From assembly GCF_015553355.1 (NCBI RefSeq), contig NZ_JADNGN010000011.1:1-57936 (forward strand): 57,936 nt of DNA, in the 5' to 3' direction. Shown here one piece after another: positions 1 through 8,488 of the stretch; the stretch's first letter is position 1, and each line of letters begins with the position of its first letter. Below the pieces are notes generated by a model, which was not told the origin of the DNA, did no database searches, and was given only the letters and a program-made list of their open reading frames with translations. The translations under genes and the position numbers were made by a program. The stretch is from Collinsella aerofaciens. GTDB taxonomy: Bacteria > Actinomycetota > Coriobacteriia > Coriobacteriales > Coriobacteriaceae.

Positions 1-782
1 CCTCTCGGCGGCCTTGCGAAAAACAAATCCAAGTTAGACCATTTCAAATGGTTCGATGTCTGCCCGGATGCGACACTTGAAGTGTCCATCCTCGCAGTAT
101 CCGGTTCTCAAGGTGCACGCTTTGCGGCTCATCCGGTCCGACCGGGCCGCGCGGCAAGGAGATATATTGCCAGACCGGAGGGGCCCCGTGGGCGGGAATC
201 TGGCACTCCATATTTTGTTCACAAACGAATATGTCCCTCAGTCGCGTCCCTGAGGTTATAACTGAAGCATTGGCTTCTGATATTGGCGATGACCAGCTGG
301 TTTATAGGTGTTAAGGCATCGGTCATCTCTGGAGCGCCACTTTACTCCAAAAGCATCAGCTATTTGTTTCCCGTCGGTAAAAGGCAGGTTTTGTTCGCCA
401 AGCGTTCTTATATATAGAGAAGTTCGGGTTCGAACCCATGCACCGGCAACAAAAAAGCGATCAACCGGAGTCGATCGCTTTCTGTTCTATGGTGGAGCAT
501 CCAAAGGATGTTTCCGAACTCACTTTCTCGCCGCCATTCATGCTGTCGAAGCATCGTTCGACCTCCGCAGTCCCATGTTTTGAGGATCTGCCGTGTTTAT
601 CACTGCTATTAATGAGTGTGCGGAAGTGATCCTCATACAGATACGTGCGATCCGCCAGAGAACTGAGAAGCATCTTTCTGCAGCCCTCGTTGTCTATCCT
701 CGCATCTCTCAGGTCTTCCGGAAATTCACAAGCAGTCTTAGGGTCAGTTTGTTTCTGCTTTCAGAGACTTGTTTGAGAGTTA
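1..782. other. Region without a confident gene
   Basis: No gene is firmly supported here. The plus strand has a frame open from base 1 to a TAA near 256, and the minus strand has a short frame ending near 34 (its last residues include YCEDGHFKCRIRADI); neither has a clear ribosome site or a family I recognise. Between about 461 and 752 a minus-strand frame looks protein-like (LADRTYLYEDHFRTLI) but has no convincing start and runs into a terminator hairpin. The stretch probably holds decayed gene remnants and the edge of a neighbouring gene. Confidence 0.4.
426..478 (-). terminator. Terminator with tRNA T-arm-like palindrome
   Basis: On the minus strand a 9-bp stem (GCGATCGAC with GTTGATCGC, loop TCCG) is followed by six T. 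Next to it lies the palindrome GGGTTCGAACCC. Bases 426-457 match 1710-1741, beside tRNA-Lys, with one mismatch in 32. The arrangement is that of a tRNA-linked terminator, yet no tRNA gene is present here, so it may mark a lost tRNA or a dispersed repeat. Confidence 0.6.
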
Positions 783-1580
783 TTAAAGACAGTTCAAAAC
801 AATAAGTGAGACACCATAAAGCAGAGCAAGATGTGCCGGATAGAAAACGTAGAAGAAGTATTTCAGCTTCAGCCCTCGCTTGCCATTATAAAGATTGATA
901 AGCAGCAACGAAACGACCGCGGCAGCAACATCAGGATTAAATACATTAGCTGTAGCAAACTCAAATCCGCCGCCAACTATATGGCATGACGAAAGGAGCA
1001 CTACGCATACTGCAGCAAAGAACATCTTGGCCTTGCTGTCGTGGAATAAATAGAATGCAGCCACAAGCAGAATGCCATACACGCCGCCATCTAGTTTAGT
1101 GTATTCAGCTGCCAGTGCTATCAAAACAATCAGAGCAAATTCTGCGATGTGCCTCTTCCATTTTGAAAGACTTTGTATCTTTTCCAGAATAATCAAAAAG
1201 ACCAAGGAAAGCAGGAGCTCACACATAACATTTTGTTGCCGAAGGTCGAATAGTTGCCCGGTTTGAACGAAATCGTATATGGGCTCCGCAATGATTGCGA
1301 AGACAAGCATATTTCGCAGGTACTTCTTTATGTCATGAGTATGCAAAAATCCCTCAACTATCAAAAAGCAAAATAAGGGAAATGCAATTCTGCCAAGAAC
1401 ATGAAGCACATCCGAAGCCTCGCTTAGAATCGCCCACTGCTCGTCTGATATCTGATTGTACGATGCGTGAGTCATGATTCCATTGGTCAGGACGATCCTG
1501 CTTACATGATCGAGAACCATCGAAATGGCCGCTATTATCTTTAATGTGCTGCCGCTAATTCCGTATCTGTCTGTTTTCAT
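783..1580 (-). CDS. TraX family membrane protein
   Basis: A 265-residue polytopic membrane protein. Its N-terminus (LKIIAAISMVLDHVSRIVL) and the segment reading GRIAFPLFCFLIVEGFLHT followed by KKYLRNMLVFAIIAEPIYD match the TraX family, named after the F-plasmid pilin acetylase but common as a chromosomal gene of unknown role in Gram-positive bacteria. About seven or eight hydrophobic segments are visible. The ATG at 1580 follows GAAAGGAAAA. No conjugation genes are nearby, so a role in pilin acetylation is not supported here; a membrane acyltransferase-like function is a guess. The gene is somewhat AT-richer than its neighbours. Its upstream region is formed by the repeat element next to tRNA-Lys, which may have rearranged its promoter. 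Confidence 0.8.
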   Translation of the reverse strand: MKTDRYGISGSTLKIIAAISMVLDHVSRIVLTNGIMTHASYNQISDEQWAILSEASDVLHVLGRIAFPLFCFLIVEGFLHTHDIKKYLRNMLVFAIIAEPIYDFVQTGQLFDLRQQNVMCELLLSLVFLIILEKIQSLSKWKRHIAEFALIVLIALAAEYTKLDGGVYGILLVAAFYLFHDSKAKMFFAAVCVVLLSSCHIVGGGFEFATANVFNPDVAAAVVSLLLINLYNGKRGLKLKYFFYVFYPAHLALLYGVSLIVLNCL

Positions 1581-1592
1581 TTCGTTTTCCTT

Positions 1593-1771
1593 TCTTTGGG
1601 TGGGCCGTCGGGGGTTCAGCCTGCTTCGCAGGCGGCCGCTGCGGCGCTTTCGCGCCTTGCGCGCTGCGCTGGCAAACGCTCACGCGTTTACTTAGCTCCG
1701 CGCCCCGACGGGTTCGAACCCGTGCACCGGCAACAAAAAAGACGGCCAACCGAAGTTGACCGTCTCAACAA
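1593..1771. repeat. tRNA-Lys-linked hairpin-rich repeat element
   Basis: The sequence 1593-1617 repeats the 3' end of tRNA-Lys and its flank (1772-1796) with one mismatch in 25. Between the copies lie several short hairpins (GCCTGCTTCGCAGGC; GGCGCTTTCGCGCC; AAACGCTCACGCGTTT), a T-arm-like palindrome (1710-1721) and the terminator of the tRNA. The same plan recurs at 16796-16987 next to tRNA-Gly, where the outer copy matches tRNA-Gly instead. It contains no believable ORF. Confidence 0.7.
1735..1764 (-). terminator. tRNA-Lys terminator
   Basis: On the minus strand a 10-bp stem (GACGGTCAAC with GTTGGCCGTC, loop TTCG) runs into six T, starting 15 bases past the end of tRNA-Lys. It has the form of a rho-independent terminator. 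Confidence 0.85.
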
Positions 1772-1779
1772 TCTTTGGG

Positions 1780-1852
1780 TGGGCCGTCAGGGGTTCGAAC
1801 CCTGGACCTTGGGATTAAAAGTCCCCTGCTCTGCCAGCTGAGCTAACGGCCC
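1780..1852 (-). tRNA. tRNA-Lys (UUU)
   Basis: A cloverleaf on the minus strand: acceptor arms GGGCCGT and ACGGCCC, a D arm beginning TAGCTCAGCTGG, an anticodon loop containing TTT within GACTTTTAATCC, and a T arm CAGGG-TTCGAAC-CCCTG. The discriminator is A. The terminal CCA is not encoded (CCC follows), so it must be added after transcription. Confidence 0.95.
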
Positions 1853-1861
1853 GCGGGTGGC

Positions 1862-1890
1862 ATTGTACCACGGTCTGGGACTATTCCCAA
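1862..1890 (-). promoter_or_regulatory. Probable tRNA-Lys promoter
   Basis: On the minus strand TTGGGA and TACAAT are separated by 17 bases, with the -10 box about ten bases before the tRNA. It lies over the last codons of the upstream aminopeptidase gene. The -35 match is moderate. Confidence 0.5.
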
Positions 1891-3161
1891 CTCCATTGGC
1901 CGTTCTGGAAAATCACAACTTCACGTCCATCAGGCGTAATGCCCGTAATATCGATGTCGTCCGTGCCGATCATAAAATCGACGTGCGTGCTCGAGACGTT
2001 AACACCATGCTCCAGGAGCTCCTCCTTGGACATGTCGTACCCACCCTCGATGCATTCGGGGAAACCGACACCTAGCGCGAGATGGCAGCTAGCGTTCTCG
2101 TCATAGAGCGTATCGTAGAACAGAACACCACTTTCGCGGATCGGCGTGTTCTTGGAAATGAGCGCGACCTCTCCCAGGTGAGCAGCGCCCTCGTCAGTAT
2201 CGATGATACTTGCGAGCGTTGCCTTGCCCACGCGGGCGTCGTAGTCCACCACGCGGCCGCCCTCGAACTTAATCCAAAAATCGTCGACTTTATTGCCGTG
2301 GTGGATGAGCGGCATGGCCGAGTACACGATACCGTCGGCGCGCATGCGATCGGGCGAAGTGAAGACTTCCTCGGTGGGAATGTTGGGGAAGAAGGGGTGC
2401 CCATCGGGCGTCTTGCCCTTGCCGCCGGCCCACTCGTGACCCTTCGTCATGCCAATCGTCAGATCGGTTCCATTTGCCGCGGTGTAATGCAGGCAGTCGA
2501 AACGATTGCCGTTCAGGAAACGCAGGTTCTTTTCGAATGCGGCGTCATGGAGCTCCCAGTCGCTCTCTGGGTCCTGGCCATCGGCGCGAGCGGTGTGCAG
2601 AATCGCATTCCACAGCTTATAGATTGCAACCTCATCGGCGTCTCCCGGGAACACCTCGCGCGCCCAAGCCACGACCGGAGCGCCGGCGATGCACCACGGA
2701 TTGATGTTGTAATCCAGTCCACGGCGGAAAACTTTGCACTGCGTGTTCTTTGCCTTAGAAGCTGCAGCGGGCTTAGCGGGATCGATGCCCTTAAGGGCGG
2801 CGGGGTCCGCACCCTCGATAAAGATAAAGCAGGCACCGTCCTGGGCCAGGGAATCCAGCTGCAGGCGCTTCCACTCGGGCGTCTGCTCAAAATAGCTTTT
2901 CTCGACATGCTCGTACGTAAGCCTCGTCACGGCATCATCGGCCCAGATGACCGTCACGTGGCCGGCGCCGGCAGCATAGGCCTCCGCGACCACCACGCGC
3001 GCAAACGGCACGCACTCAACCGGAGACTGAACGACGACTTCCTGGCCGGGCTTAACGTTTACGCCCTTGCGGACAACCAGGCGCGCATAGTTTTTAATCT
3101 TGGGCTCCAGGGACTTCATACCCTCCAGGGCCTCTTCGACCGTCAGGGCAGCTCGAATCAT
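1881..3161 (-). CDS. M29 family aminopeptidase (AmpS/PepS-like)
   Basis: A cytoplasmic metallo-aminopeptidase of about 426 residues that releases N-terminal amino acids from peptides. The family features are visible: NYARLVVRKGVNVKPGQEV at the start, the glutamate region FPNIPTEEVFTSP, ESGVLFYDTLYDENASCHLA carrying a metal-binding Glu and His, and STHVDFMIG near the end. Length is typical for M29 enzymes (about 400-420). An upstream ATG at 3173 exists, but GGAG lies six bases before the ATG at 3161, so the latter is chosen. The gene stands alone, preceded by the terminator of the next gene and followed by tRNA-Lys on the same strand. Confidence 0.9.
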   Translation of the reverse strand: MIRAALTVEEALEGMKSLEPKIKNYARLVVRKGVNVKPGQEVVVQSPVECVPFARVVVAEAYAAGAGHVTVIWADDAVTRLTYEHVEKSYFEQTPEWKRLQLDSLAQDGACFIFIEGADPAALKGIDPAKPAAASKAKNTQCKVFRRGLDYNINPWCIAGAPVVAWAREVFPGDADEVAIYKLWNAILHTARADGQDPESDWELHDAAFEKNLRFLNGNRFDCLHYTAANGTDLTIGMTKGHEWAGGKGKTPDGHPFFPNIPTEEVFTSPDRMRADGIVYSAMPLIHHGNKVDDFWIKFEGGRVVDYDARVGKATLASIIDTDEGAAHLGEVALISKNTPIRESGVLFYDTLYDENASCHLALGVGFPECIEGGYDMSKEELLEHGVNVSSTHVDFMIGTDDIDITGITPDGREVVIFQNGQWSWE

Positions 3162-3189
3162 GTGCCACTCCATCTATCTATAGAACAGT

Positions 3190-3220
3190 AAAAAGGCGCG
3201 CCGCAAAAACGACGCGCCTT
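3190..3220 (-). terminator. Terminator after the small membrane protein gene
   Basis: On the minus strand a GC-rich stem of AAGGCGCGTCG with the facing arm GCGGCGCGCCTT closes on a T-rich loop and runs into TTTTTACTG. It ends the purC operon before the aminopeptidase gene. Confidence 0.8.
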
Positions 3221-3250
3221 ATATCTTAGCGATAAGTATGTATGCAAACG

Positions 3251-3826
3251 CTACTTCTTCTTGGAGTCCTTCTTGTCCTCCTCGGCAGCTGCGCGCTCGA
3301 TAAGAGCGTTGAGCTTGTTCTCGGACATGCCCTCGGCCTGCGCGCGGTACATGTTGCGCAAGGGACGAATACGAGCGAAGTCGTAGATAAAGTCACCTAG
3401 GATGATGACATAGGACAAAACGATGCCGACCATCTGGACAGGGCTGGACACCATGCCAGCGGGAGCGAAGTACAGCGAGGCCCAAATTGCCACGACGAGC
3501 ACCATGCCAATGGCGAGCACAATCCACCAGATGCGACGGCGCTTGGTGTAGTCCTCGTCCTGTTTGAGGAGGATATTCGACACCGTATAGATGCGGTCCT
3601 CCTTGGCGCGCTGCTTAGCCTTGCGGGCGCGCTTCTCCTCTTTAGAGAGGCCCTCGAGGTTCTCGCCCTTCTCGAGCTCTTTGCGGCGTGCCTTAGACGA
3701 AGCCGGCACGACGCGAACGGAGCTCGCTGCTTGGCGGGCGGGCTTAGCAGATGCGGCAGACTTGCGCGCAACCCCGGTAACTTCGTGGGATTGCGTGCGC
3801 TTGTTCGTGGCGCTACGGGTACTCAC
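3251..3826 (-). CDS. Conserved membrane protein, two transmembrane segments
   Basis: A 191-residue protein of unknown function. Residues 1-95 are Ser/Ala/Lys-rich and strongly basic, probably disordered and cytoplasmic. Two hydrophobic segments follow (IWWIVLAIGMVLVVAIWASL and VGIVLSYVIILGDFIYDF), then a charged tail ending in DKKDSKKK. The GTG start lies directly after the purC stop codon, with AAGGAG nine bases upstream, so the two genes are co-transcribed. The size and the KR-rich N-terminus resemble small actinobacterial membrane proteins annotated only as hypothetical; coupling to purine synthesis is not implied. Confidence 0.75.
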   Translation of the reverse strand: MSTRSATNKRTQSHEVTGVARKSAASAKPARQAASSVRVVPASSKARRKELEKGENLEGLSKEEKRARKAKQRAKEDRIYTVSNILLKQDEDYTKRRRIWWIVLAIGMVLVVAIWASLYFAPAGMVSSPVQMVGIVLSYVIILGDFIYDFARIRPLRNMYRAQAEGMSENKLNALIERAAAEEDKKDSKKK

Positions 3827-4714
3827 TTATGCGTTCTCCTTCATGCTTGTGAACTGGGAGCCCGTGATGATCTGGAAGGCCTCGCGATAGCGCTCGGACG
3901 TGCCATCGATGACCTCGGCGGGCAGGTGCGGGGTCTCCCCCGTCATATCCCAGTTGGCCTTGAGCCAATTGCGGACGAATTGCTTGTCGTAGCTAGGCTG
4001 GATCTTGCCCTCCTCGTAGCTGGCAGCAGGCCAGAAACGGCTGGAGTCGGGCGTGAGGCACTCGTCGATCAGCGTGACCTTGCCATCGATGACACCAAAC
4101 TCGAACTTGGTGTCGGCAATGATGATGCCACGGGTCGCGGCGTACTCGGCAGCGGCCTTGTAGATCTTGAGGGAAAGGTCACGAATCTGCGTGGCGATGT
4201 CCTCGCCCACGATCTCGCAGCAACGCTCGAACGAGATGTTCTCGTCGTGGTCACCGATCTCGGCCTTCGTGGACGGCGTGAACAACGGCTCGGGAAGCTT
4301 GGAAGCCTCGGTCAGGCCCTCAGGCAGCTGGATGCCGCAGACGGTGCCGTTCTCGTCGTAGGTCTTCTTGCCCGAACCGGTCAGATAGCCGCGGACGATG
4401 CACTCGATAGGAATCGTCTGGGCCTTCTTAACCAGCATGGCGCGGCCAGCGAGGTAGTCACGATACTCAGCAAACTCCTCGGGGAAATCCGCCGGGTCGA
4501 TGGAAACGAGATGGTTGGGAACGATGTCGGCAAACTTATCGAACCAGAATGCCGAGATGCGATTGAGCACCTCTCCCTTAAACGGAATCTCGTCGGGAAG
4601 AATGAAGTCGAACGCAGAAATGCGGTCGGTGGCGACCATCAGCAGGTTTTCACCGGCATCGTAAATATCACGAACCTTGCCACGGGAATCCGGACGACGC
4701 TCCATCGTTGTCAC
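3827..4714 (-). CDS. purC: SAICAR synthase (phosphoribosylaminoimidazole-succinocarboxamide synthase)
   Basis: Catalyses the ATP-dependent joining of aspartate to CAIR in de novo purine synthesis. Typical motifs are RGKVRDIYDAGENLLMVATD at the N-terminus, RISAFDFILPDEIPFKG, ECIVRGYLTGSGKKTY and DTKFEFGV, with DECLTPDSSRFWP near the C-terminus. About 295 residues, as in the long bacterial form. An upstream in-frame GTG at 4723 has its AAGGAG only one base away; the GTG at 4714 has it eight bases away and is preferred. purB, acting on the product of this enzyme, is separate at 15350-16693. Confidence 0.95.
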   Translation of the reverse strand: MTTMERRPDSRGKVRDIYDAGENLLMVATDRISAFDFILPDEIPFKGEVLNRISAFWFDKFADIVPNHLVSIDPADFPEEFAEYRDYLAGRAMLVKKAQTIPIECIVRGYLTGSGKKTYDENGTVCGIQLPEGLTEASKLPEPLFTPSTKAEIGDHDENISFERCCEIVGEDIATQIRDLSLKIYKAAAEYAATRGIIIADTKFEFGVIDGKVTLIDECLTPDSSRFWPAASYEEGKIQPSYDKQFVRNWLKANWDMTGETPHLPAEVIDGTSERYREAFQIITGSQFTSMKENA

Positions 4715-4743
4715 GTGAGTCACTCCTTACCTAAATACGACAG

Positions 4744-4766
4744 AAATGCGGGTTCTTTCCCGCATG
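4744..4766. terminator. Possible weak terminator between the kinase gene and purC
   Basis: A short perfect hairpin (ATGCGGG with CCCGCAT, six-base loop) lies between the histidine kinase gene and purC. The T run after it is poor (ATTTCTG), so it may only attenuate. Confidence 0.3.
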
Positions 4767-4823
4767 TTTTCGCAAACTCGGAGCGGCAGGGACGCGGCCC
4801 CTCCTTCACCGAATAGCGAAAAG

Positions 4824-6389
4824 CTAGTGCTCCATTGTAGTAGATGCCGCGTCCGCCGTGTGCTCGCGGGGCAGATGAATTGTAAAAGTCGTACCCTTTC
4901 CAAGCTCCGACTCCACGGATATGTAGCCATGGTGACGCTCGACAATCTGCTTGGTCACGGCGAGGCCGACGCCCAGGCCGCCAGCTTCGCGGGCGCGGCT
5001 GGCATCGGCGCGCCAAAACCGCCCGAAAATGCGCGACAGATCGTCCTTGGCAATACCGATGCCGGTATCAGAAACGGCAATGCTGACGTGCCTGCGGTCA
5101 CTGAGCACCGACACCACGACCCAACCGCCCTCGGGGGTGTAGCGCATGGCGTTGCTCATGAGGTTGATAACACATTGCGTGATCATGTCGGGATCGGCCT
5201 CGACGACATCGTCGTGACCCTGGGTCTCGTCCGCAAAACGCAGGCGCAGATCGCGGTCGACAAACAGGCGCTCCTGGGCATTGACGATGGAACGCACGAA
5301 AGGAACCATGTCCACCGGCTCAAGGTTGAGCGGAGCCGTGCTGTTTTCCATGCGCGACAGGTCGAGCATCTGCTGCACCAGACGAGCCAGGCGACGCGTC
5401 TCGGAAGCAACGGTCTCCAAATGCTCATCGTCGGTGGGATACACGCCATCCTGCATGGCCTCGACCGTTGCGAGCATGGCCATAAGCGGCGTGCGAAGCT
5501 CGTGTGCAACGTCTGAGGTCAGGCGCTTCTCGTGTTTCATATCCTTCTCGAGCGAGGTGGCCATCTCATCGAAGGTCTCACCCAGCTGATCGATCTCGTC
5601 ATCACCGCGCAGCCCCGTGCGAGCCGACAGGTCGCCGTCACGGATTTGCTTTGCGGTACTGGTGATGCGATGAATCGGTTTGGTGAGCATGCGCGACACG
5701 AGCGATCCGATAACGACCGAAATGCAGATTGCAACAACCGCGGCGAGGGCCATGGCGTTAAAGGTCTTCTCCCTAAACGCAGAGTCCGCCTTGGTGAGCA
5801 GAGCGTCGGAGCCGATGGCCCACAGCTTTACCTGTCCGACATGCTCGCCGGAAGACGTTACAATCTCGACGTTAGCAACGCTATCGGAGTCGGTTGGAGC
5901 AGACGAGACCGGGCTATGCGATGCCCTCTTGCCGCTCGTGTCGTCGGTCGTAGCCTGGTTTTCGCGTACATCGGCGGTGGCGCTTGCCGAGGGCCAGGAA
6001 TCGTCATAAACGATCACACCCTTTTTATTGACGACCTGCATGCCCAGATCGTCGGAAACCAAACTCGACGTTGCGACCGTGCGCAGTTCTCCCGCGGTCC
6101 AAGAGCCGTTTTCCTCATATGAGGTCGCCAACTTCTCGGCAGCGGAATTTGCGATTTCGACGATATTGGAGCGTGTGTAATCCGAAAAGACCGTGCCCCA
6201 CACAACAGAGACAACGCCCACCAGCACCAATACCGTCATGAGCGATGTCAGAGCAAAAGCAAGTGCCATGCGCGAGGGATAGCTCATCGTTGGCCGTGAA
6301 TCGGAACGAGGCGTGTTCCAACTAGCCTTGGAACCCGCCTCGCTCTCCTGCTTGTGCTTTTGTCCGATTTCAAAGCGCGCAGGTGTCAT
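4824..6389 (-). CDS. Sensor histidine kinase (HAMP-HisKA-HATPase)
   Basis: Membrane sensor kinase of 521 residues. A first transmembrane segment near residues 40-65 is followed by an extracytoplasmic domain, a second transmembrane segment (AVVAICISVVIGSLVSRML), a HAMP domain, HisKA with the phospho-accepting histidine in SDVAHELRTPL, and a GHKL ATPase with N box NLMSNAMRYTP, G1 DTGIGI and G2 GLGVGLAV. It begins 11 bases after the response regulator at 6401 and is co-transcribed with it. The architecture resembles BaeS/MtrB-type kinases; the stimulus cannot be inferred. A second ATG at residue 35 (MSYPSRM), nearer the first transmembrane segment, is a possible start. Confidence 0.93.
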   Translation of the reverse strand: MTPARFEIGQKHKQESEAGSKASWNTPRSDSRPTMSYPSRMALAFALTSLMTVLVLVGVVSVVWGTVFSDYTRSNIVEIANSAAEKLATSYEENGSWTAGELRTVATSSLVSDDLGMQVVNKKGVIVYDDSWPSASATADVRENQATTDDTSGKRASHSPVSSAPTDSDSVANVEIVTSSGEHVGQVKLWAIGSDALLTKADSAFREKTFNAMALAAVVAICISVVIGSLVSRMLTKPIHRITSTAKQIRDGDLSARTGLRGDDEIDQLGETFDEMATSLEKDMKHEKRLTSDVAHELRTPLMAMLATVEAMQDGVYPTDDEHLETVASETRRLARLVQQMLDLSRMENSTAPLNLEPVDMVPFVRSIVNAQERLFVDRDLRLRFADETQGHDDVVEADPDMITQCVINLMSNAMRYTPEGGWVVVSVLSDRRHVSIAVSDTGIGIAKDDLSRIFGRFWRADASRAREAGGLGVGLAVTKQIVERHHGYISVESELGKGTTFTIHLPREHTADAASTTMEH

Positions 6390-6400
6390 ATGTGATTTCC

Positions 6401-7123
6401 CTATTTCTCGTCCGACTTATCGGTCTTGGCCGGAGCCTCGAAGCGATAGCCGACACCATGGACGGTGTAGAGCCACTTGGGCTTCTTGGGATCATCGCCC
6501 AGCTTGGCGCGAAGATTCTTCACGTGGCTATCGATGGTGCGCTCATAGCCCTCAAAGTCATACCCGAGCACTTTCTCGACCAGCTCCATGCGGTTATACA
6601 CACGGCCGGGATGGCGGGCAAGCGTGGTGAGCAGCTTAAACTCGGAAGCCGTCAGATCGACTTCCTTGCCCTCGACCAAGATCTTGTGGCCCGAGATATC
6701 GATGACCAGATCGCCGAAGTCGAGTACCTCGACGGCGGGCTCGTCGGCCTGATGGGCACGGCGGAACAGAGCGCGAACGCGGGCGACGAGCTCGCGCGGC
6801 GAGAACGGCTTAATCAGATAGTCGTCGGCGCCGAGCTCAAGACCGATAATACGGTCCTCGATCTCGCCCTTAGCCGTCAGCATGATGATGGGGACATCCG
6901 AGGTATCGCGAATGGTGCGGCAAACGCGCTCGCCGGGAATCTTGGGGAGCATAAGGTCGAGCACGACCAGGTCGAACTGATGCTTCTCGAACTCCTCGAT
7001 CGCGGACTGGCCGTCGCCGACGCCCACAACCCAGTAGCCTTCGCGCTCGAGATAGGCAGCGACGGCGTCACGGATTGCCTTCTCATCCTCGACCAGCAGA
7101 ATCTTTTTTGCATCTGAAGCCAT
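6401..7123 (-). CDS. OmpR/PhoB family response regulator
   Basis: A 240-residue two-component regulator. The receiver domain shows the acidic pocket (LLVEDE), the phosphorylated Asp in LVVLDLMLP and the conserved Lys in MLTAKG. The C-terminal winged helix carries LTASEFKLLTTLARHPGRVY and ends with LRAKLGDDPKKPKWLYTVHG, the DNA-recognition and wing region of the OmpR class. An in-frame TTG lies further upstream at 7144; the ATG at 7123 follows a G-rich ribosome site and starts the usual receiver sequence. It pairs with the kinase just downstream. Confidence 0.95.
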   Translation of the reverse strand: MASDAKKILLVEDEKAIRDAVAAYLEREGYWVVGVGDGQSAIEEFEKHQFDLVVLDLMLPKIPGERVCRTIRDTSDVPIIMLTAKGEIEDRIIGLELGADDYLIKPFSPRELVARVRALFRRAHQADEPAVEVLDFGDLVIDISGHKILVEGKEVDLTASEFKLLTTLARHPGRVYNRMELVEKVLGYDFEGYERTIDSHVKNLRAKLGDDPKKPKWLYTVHGVGYRFEAPAKTDKSDEK

Positions 7124-7276
7124 AACACGGCCCCCCTGTCTCAATTAGCTAAGAACAAGCCCATTTTAACGCACCTGAGCCCGCCGGATGCCGCTATGAC
7201 GCGGCAGCTCGGCGGGCGGTACTCATAGTCACAACGCGCTTATTCCCCTGTCGAGCCCTTTTTAACCCCTCGGAGA

Positions 7277-8488
7277 CTAAAGAGAGAACAAGCGAGCGGT
7301 AACCGTCTCGGGAATTCCCTGGCTGTTACGCACCGTTGCGTACGTTAAGAACGAGTTCGATTTACCCGCCGTAGCAGGATAATCGCCATACTCCAAGGCT
7401 CGGTCGGGCGACAGAAGCGAGCCGTAGGTCTTAGCCGAAGTGTCAATCAAAAAATGCGACGCCTGAACTTTAACCAGGTATTTATTTTTCCTTCCCGCGG
7501 CGCACGCGAGCGGCTCACGCGAAAGGAAGAGGTACGGCCCGCCCTCGCTACCGATATAGGTGCCCATATTGCCCAGGCTACCCACACCGCTATACGTCGC
7601 CTCGATGGAGAACACGAAGGTGTCGCCCATATACACGGCCTCGAAAGGCGAAACCGACGAAGGCAGCACCAGCTGAGCTCGCTTCGTGTTGTTGCCGTCA
7701 GTCAGGTCGATCGCCGTCATACCGTAATAGACGCCCTCATCATTGTGCACGCGGGGCGAGATGGTCAGGATGCCGTCGCTCACACGCGGGGCGGATGCGA
7801 AACGGCCCGTCGACTTCCAAATAGTCTCAGGCTTGGACTCGCTGGGCGACTGACGGTAGCAGTACGAATCGTTACTCGTCTTGGTGCCGCCGGACGAAGG
7901 CATCTTATACCAGATGACCGACGACCCATACGCTGTGAAGAGCGGCGGATCGTAGTTTTCGCCACCGCGGTCGAGCTCGACAGCGTTGCCGGTAAGGGAG
8001 GAGCCTGCAAGGTTTTGCGCATAGAGTTTCCAGGACGCATTGGCAAAGTTCATCTCGACCCACGCGAACACGCCATCACCCGCGCGAACGTCGTAAAACG
8101 CATAACCGGTTCCCTCAATGGGATCCTCAATAAGTGTGGTAAGCGAGCCATCGCCTAGGTTGAGCACACCAAGCGTATTGGCATGCAGGGCAGAAGCAGG
8201 CGCCATCATCGCGGCAGCGTAGTCGCCATCGCAGTAGTACAGCAGCGTGCCCAGCGGCAGCGTCCACGAGGCTGCGGGCTCAAGATCGATATCGACAGCC
8301 TCGTACTCATCAGTGATCGAGACAATCTTCGAATCGTCCTTGATAACCTGCGGCTCGCCAGCGGCGTCATCACTCGTGCCCGTTTTTTTCGAGCAACCGG
8401 CCAGTACGGCAGCAGCACCGGTAGCGGCGCCACCCAGCACAAAACCTCGACGCGTTATTCCATTCTTAAAGCGATCAGCGATGCTCAT
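7277..8488 (-). CDS. Tat-exported lipoprotein of unknown function
   Basis: A protein of about 403 residues with a twin-arginine signal (NGITRRGFVLGG) followed by a hydrophobic stretch and lipobox LAGC, so it is predicted to be exported folded and attached to the outer face of the membrane. The rest is beta-rich with regularly spaced aromatic residues, reminiscent of a beta-propeller; I recognise no specific family. The ATG overlaps the stop codon of the upstream TSCPD gene (TAATG), showing translational coupling. The reading frame extends further upstream, but residues before this Met would displace the signal peptide. Confidence 0.75.
   Translation of the reverse strand: MSIADRFKNGITRRGFVLGGAATGAAAVLAGCSKKTGTSDDAAGEPQVIKDDSKIVSITDEYEAVDIDLEPAASWTLPLGTLLYYCDGDYAAAMMAPASALHANTLGVLNLGDGSLTTLIEDPIEGTGYAFYDVRAGDGVFAWVEMNFANASWKLYAQNLAGSSLTGNAVELDRGGENYDPPLFTAYGSSVIWYKMPSSGGTKTSNDSYCYRQSPSESKPETIWKSTGRFASAPRVSDGILTISPRVHNDEGVYYGMTAIDLTDGNNTKRAQLVLPSSVSPFEAVYMGDTFVFSIEATYSGVGSLGNMGTYIGSEGGPYLFLSREPLACAAGRKNKYLVKVQASHFLIDTSAKTYGSLLSPDRALEYGDYPATAGKSNSFLTYATVRNSQGIPETVTARLFSL

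Noticed and set aside
1-256. Plus-strand frame open from the window start
   Set aside because: Composition is Arg/Pro-rich with no recognisable motif, and the stop is not followed by an obvious terminator; too weak to call a gene end.
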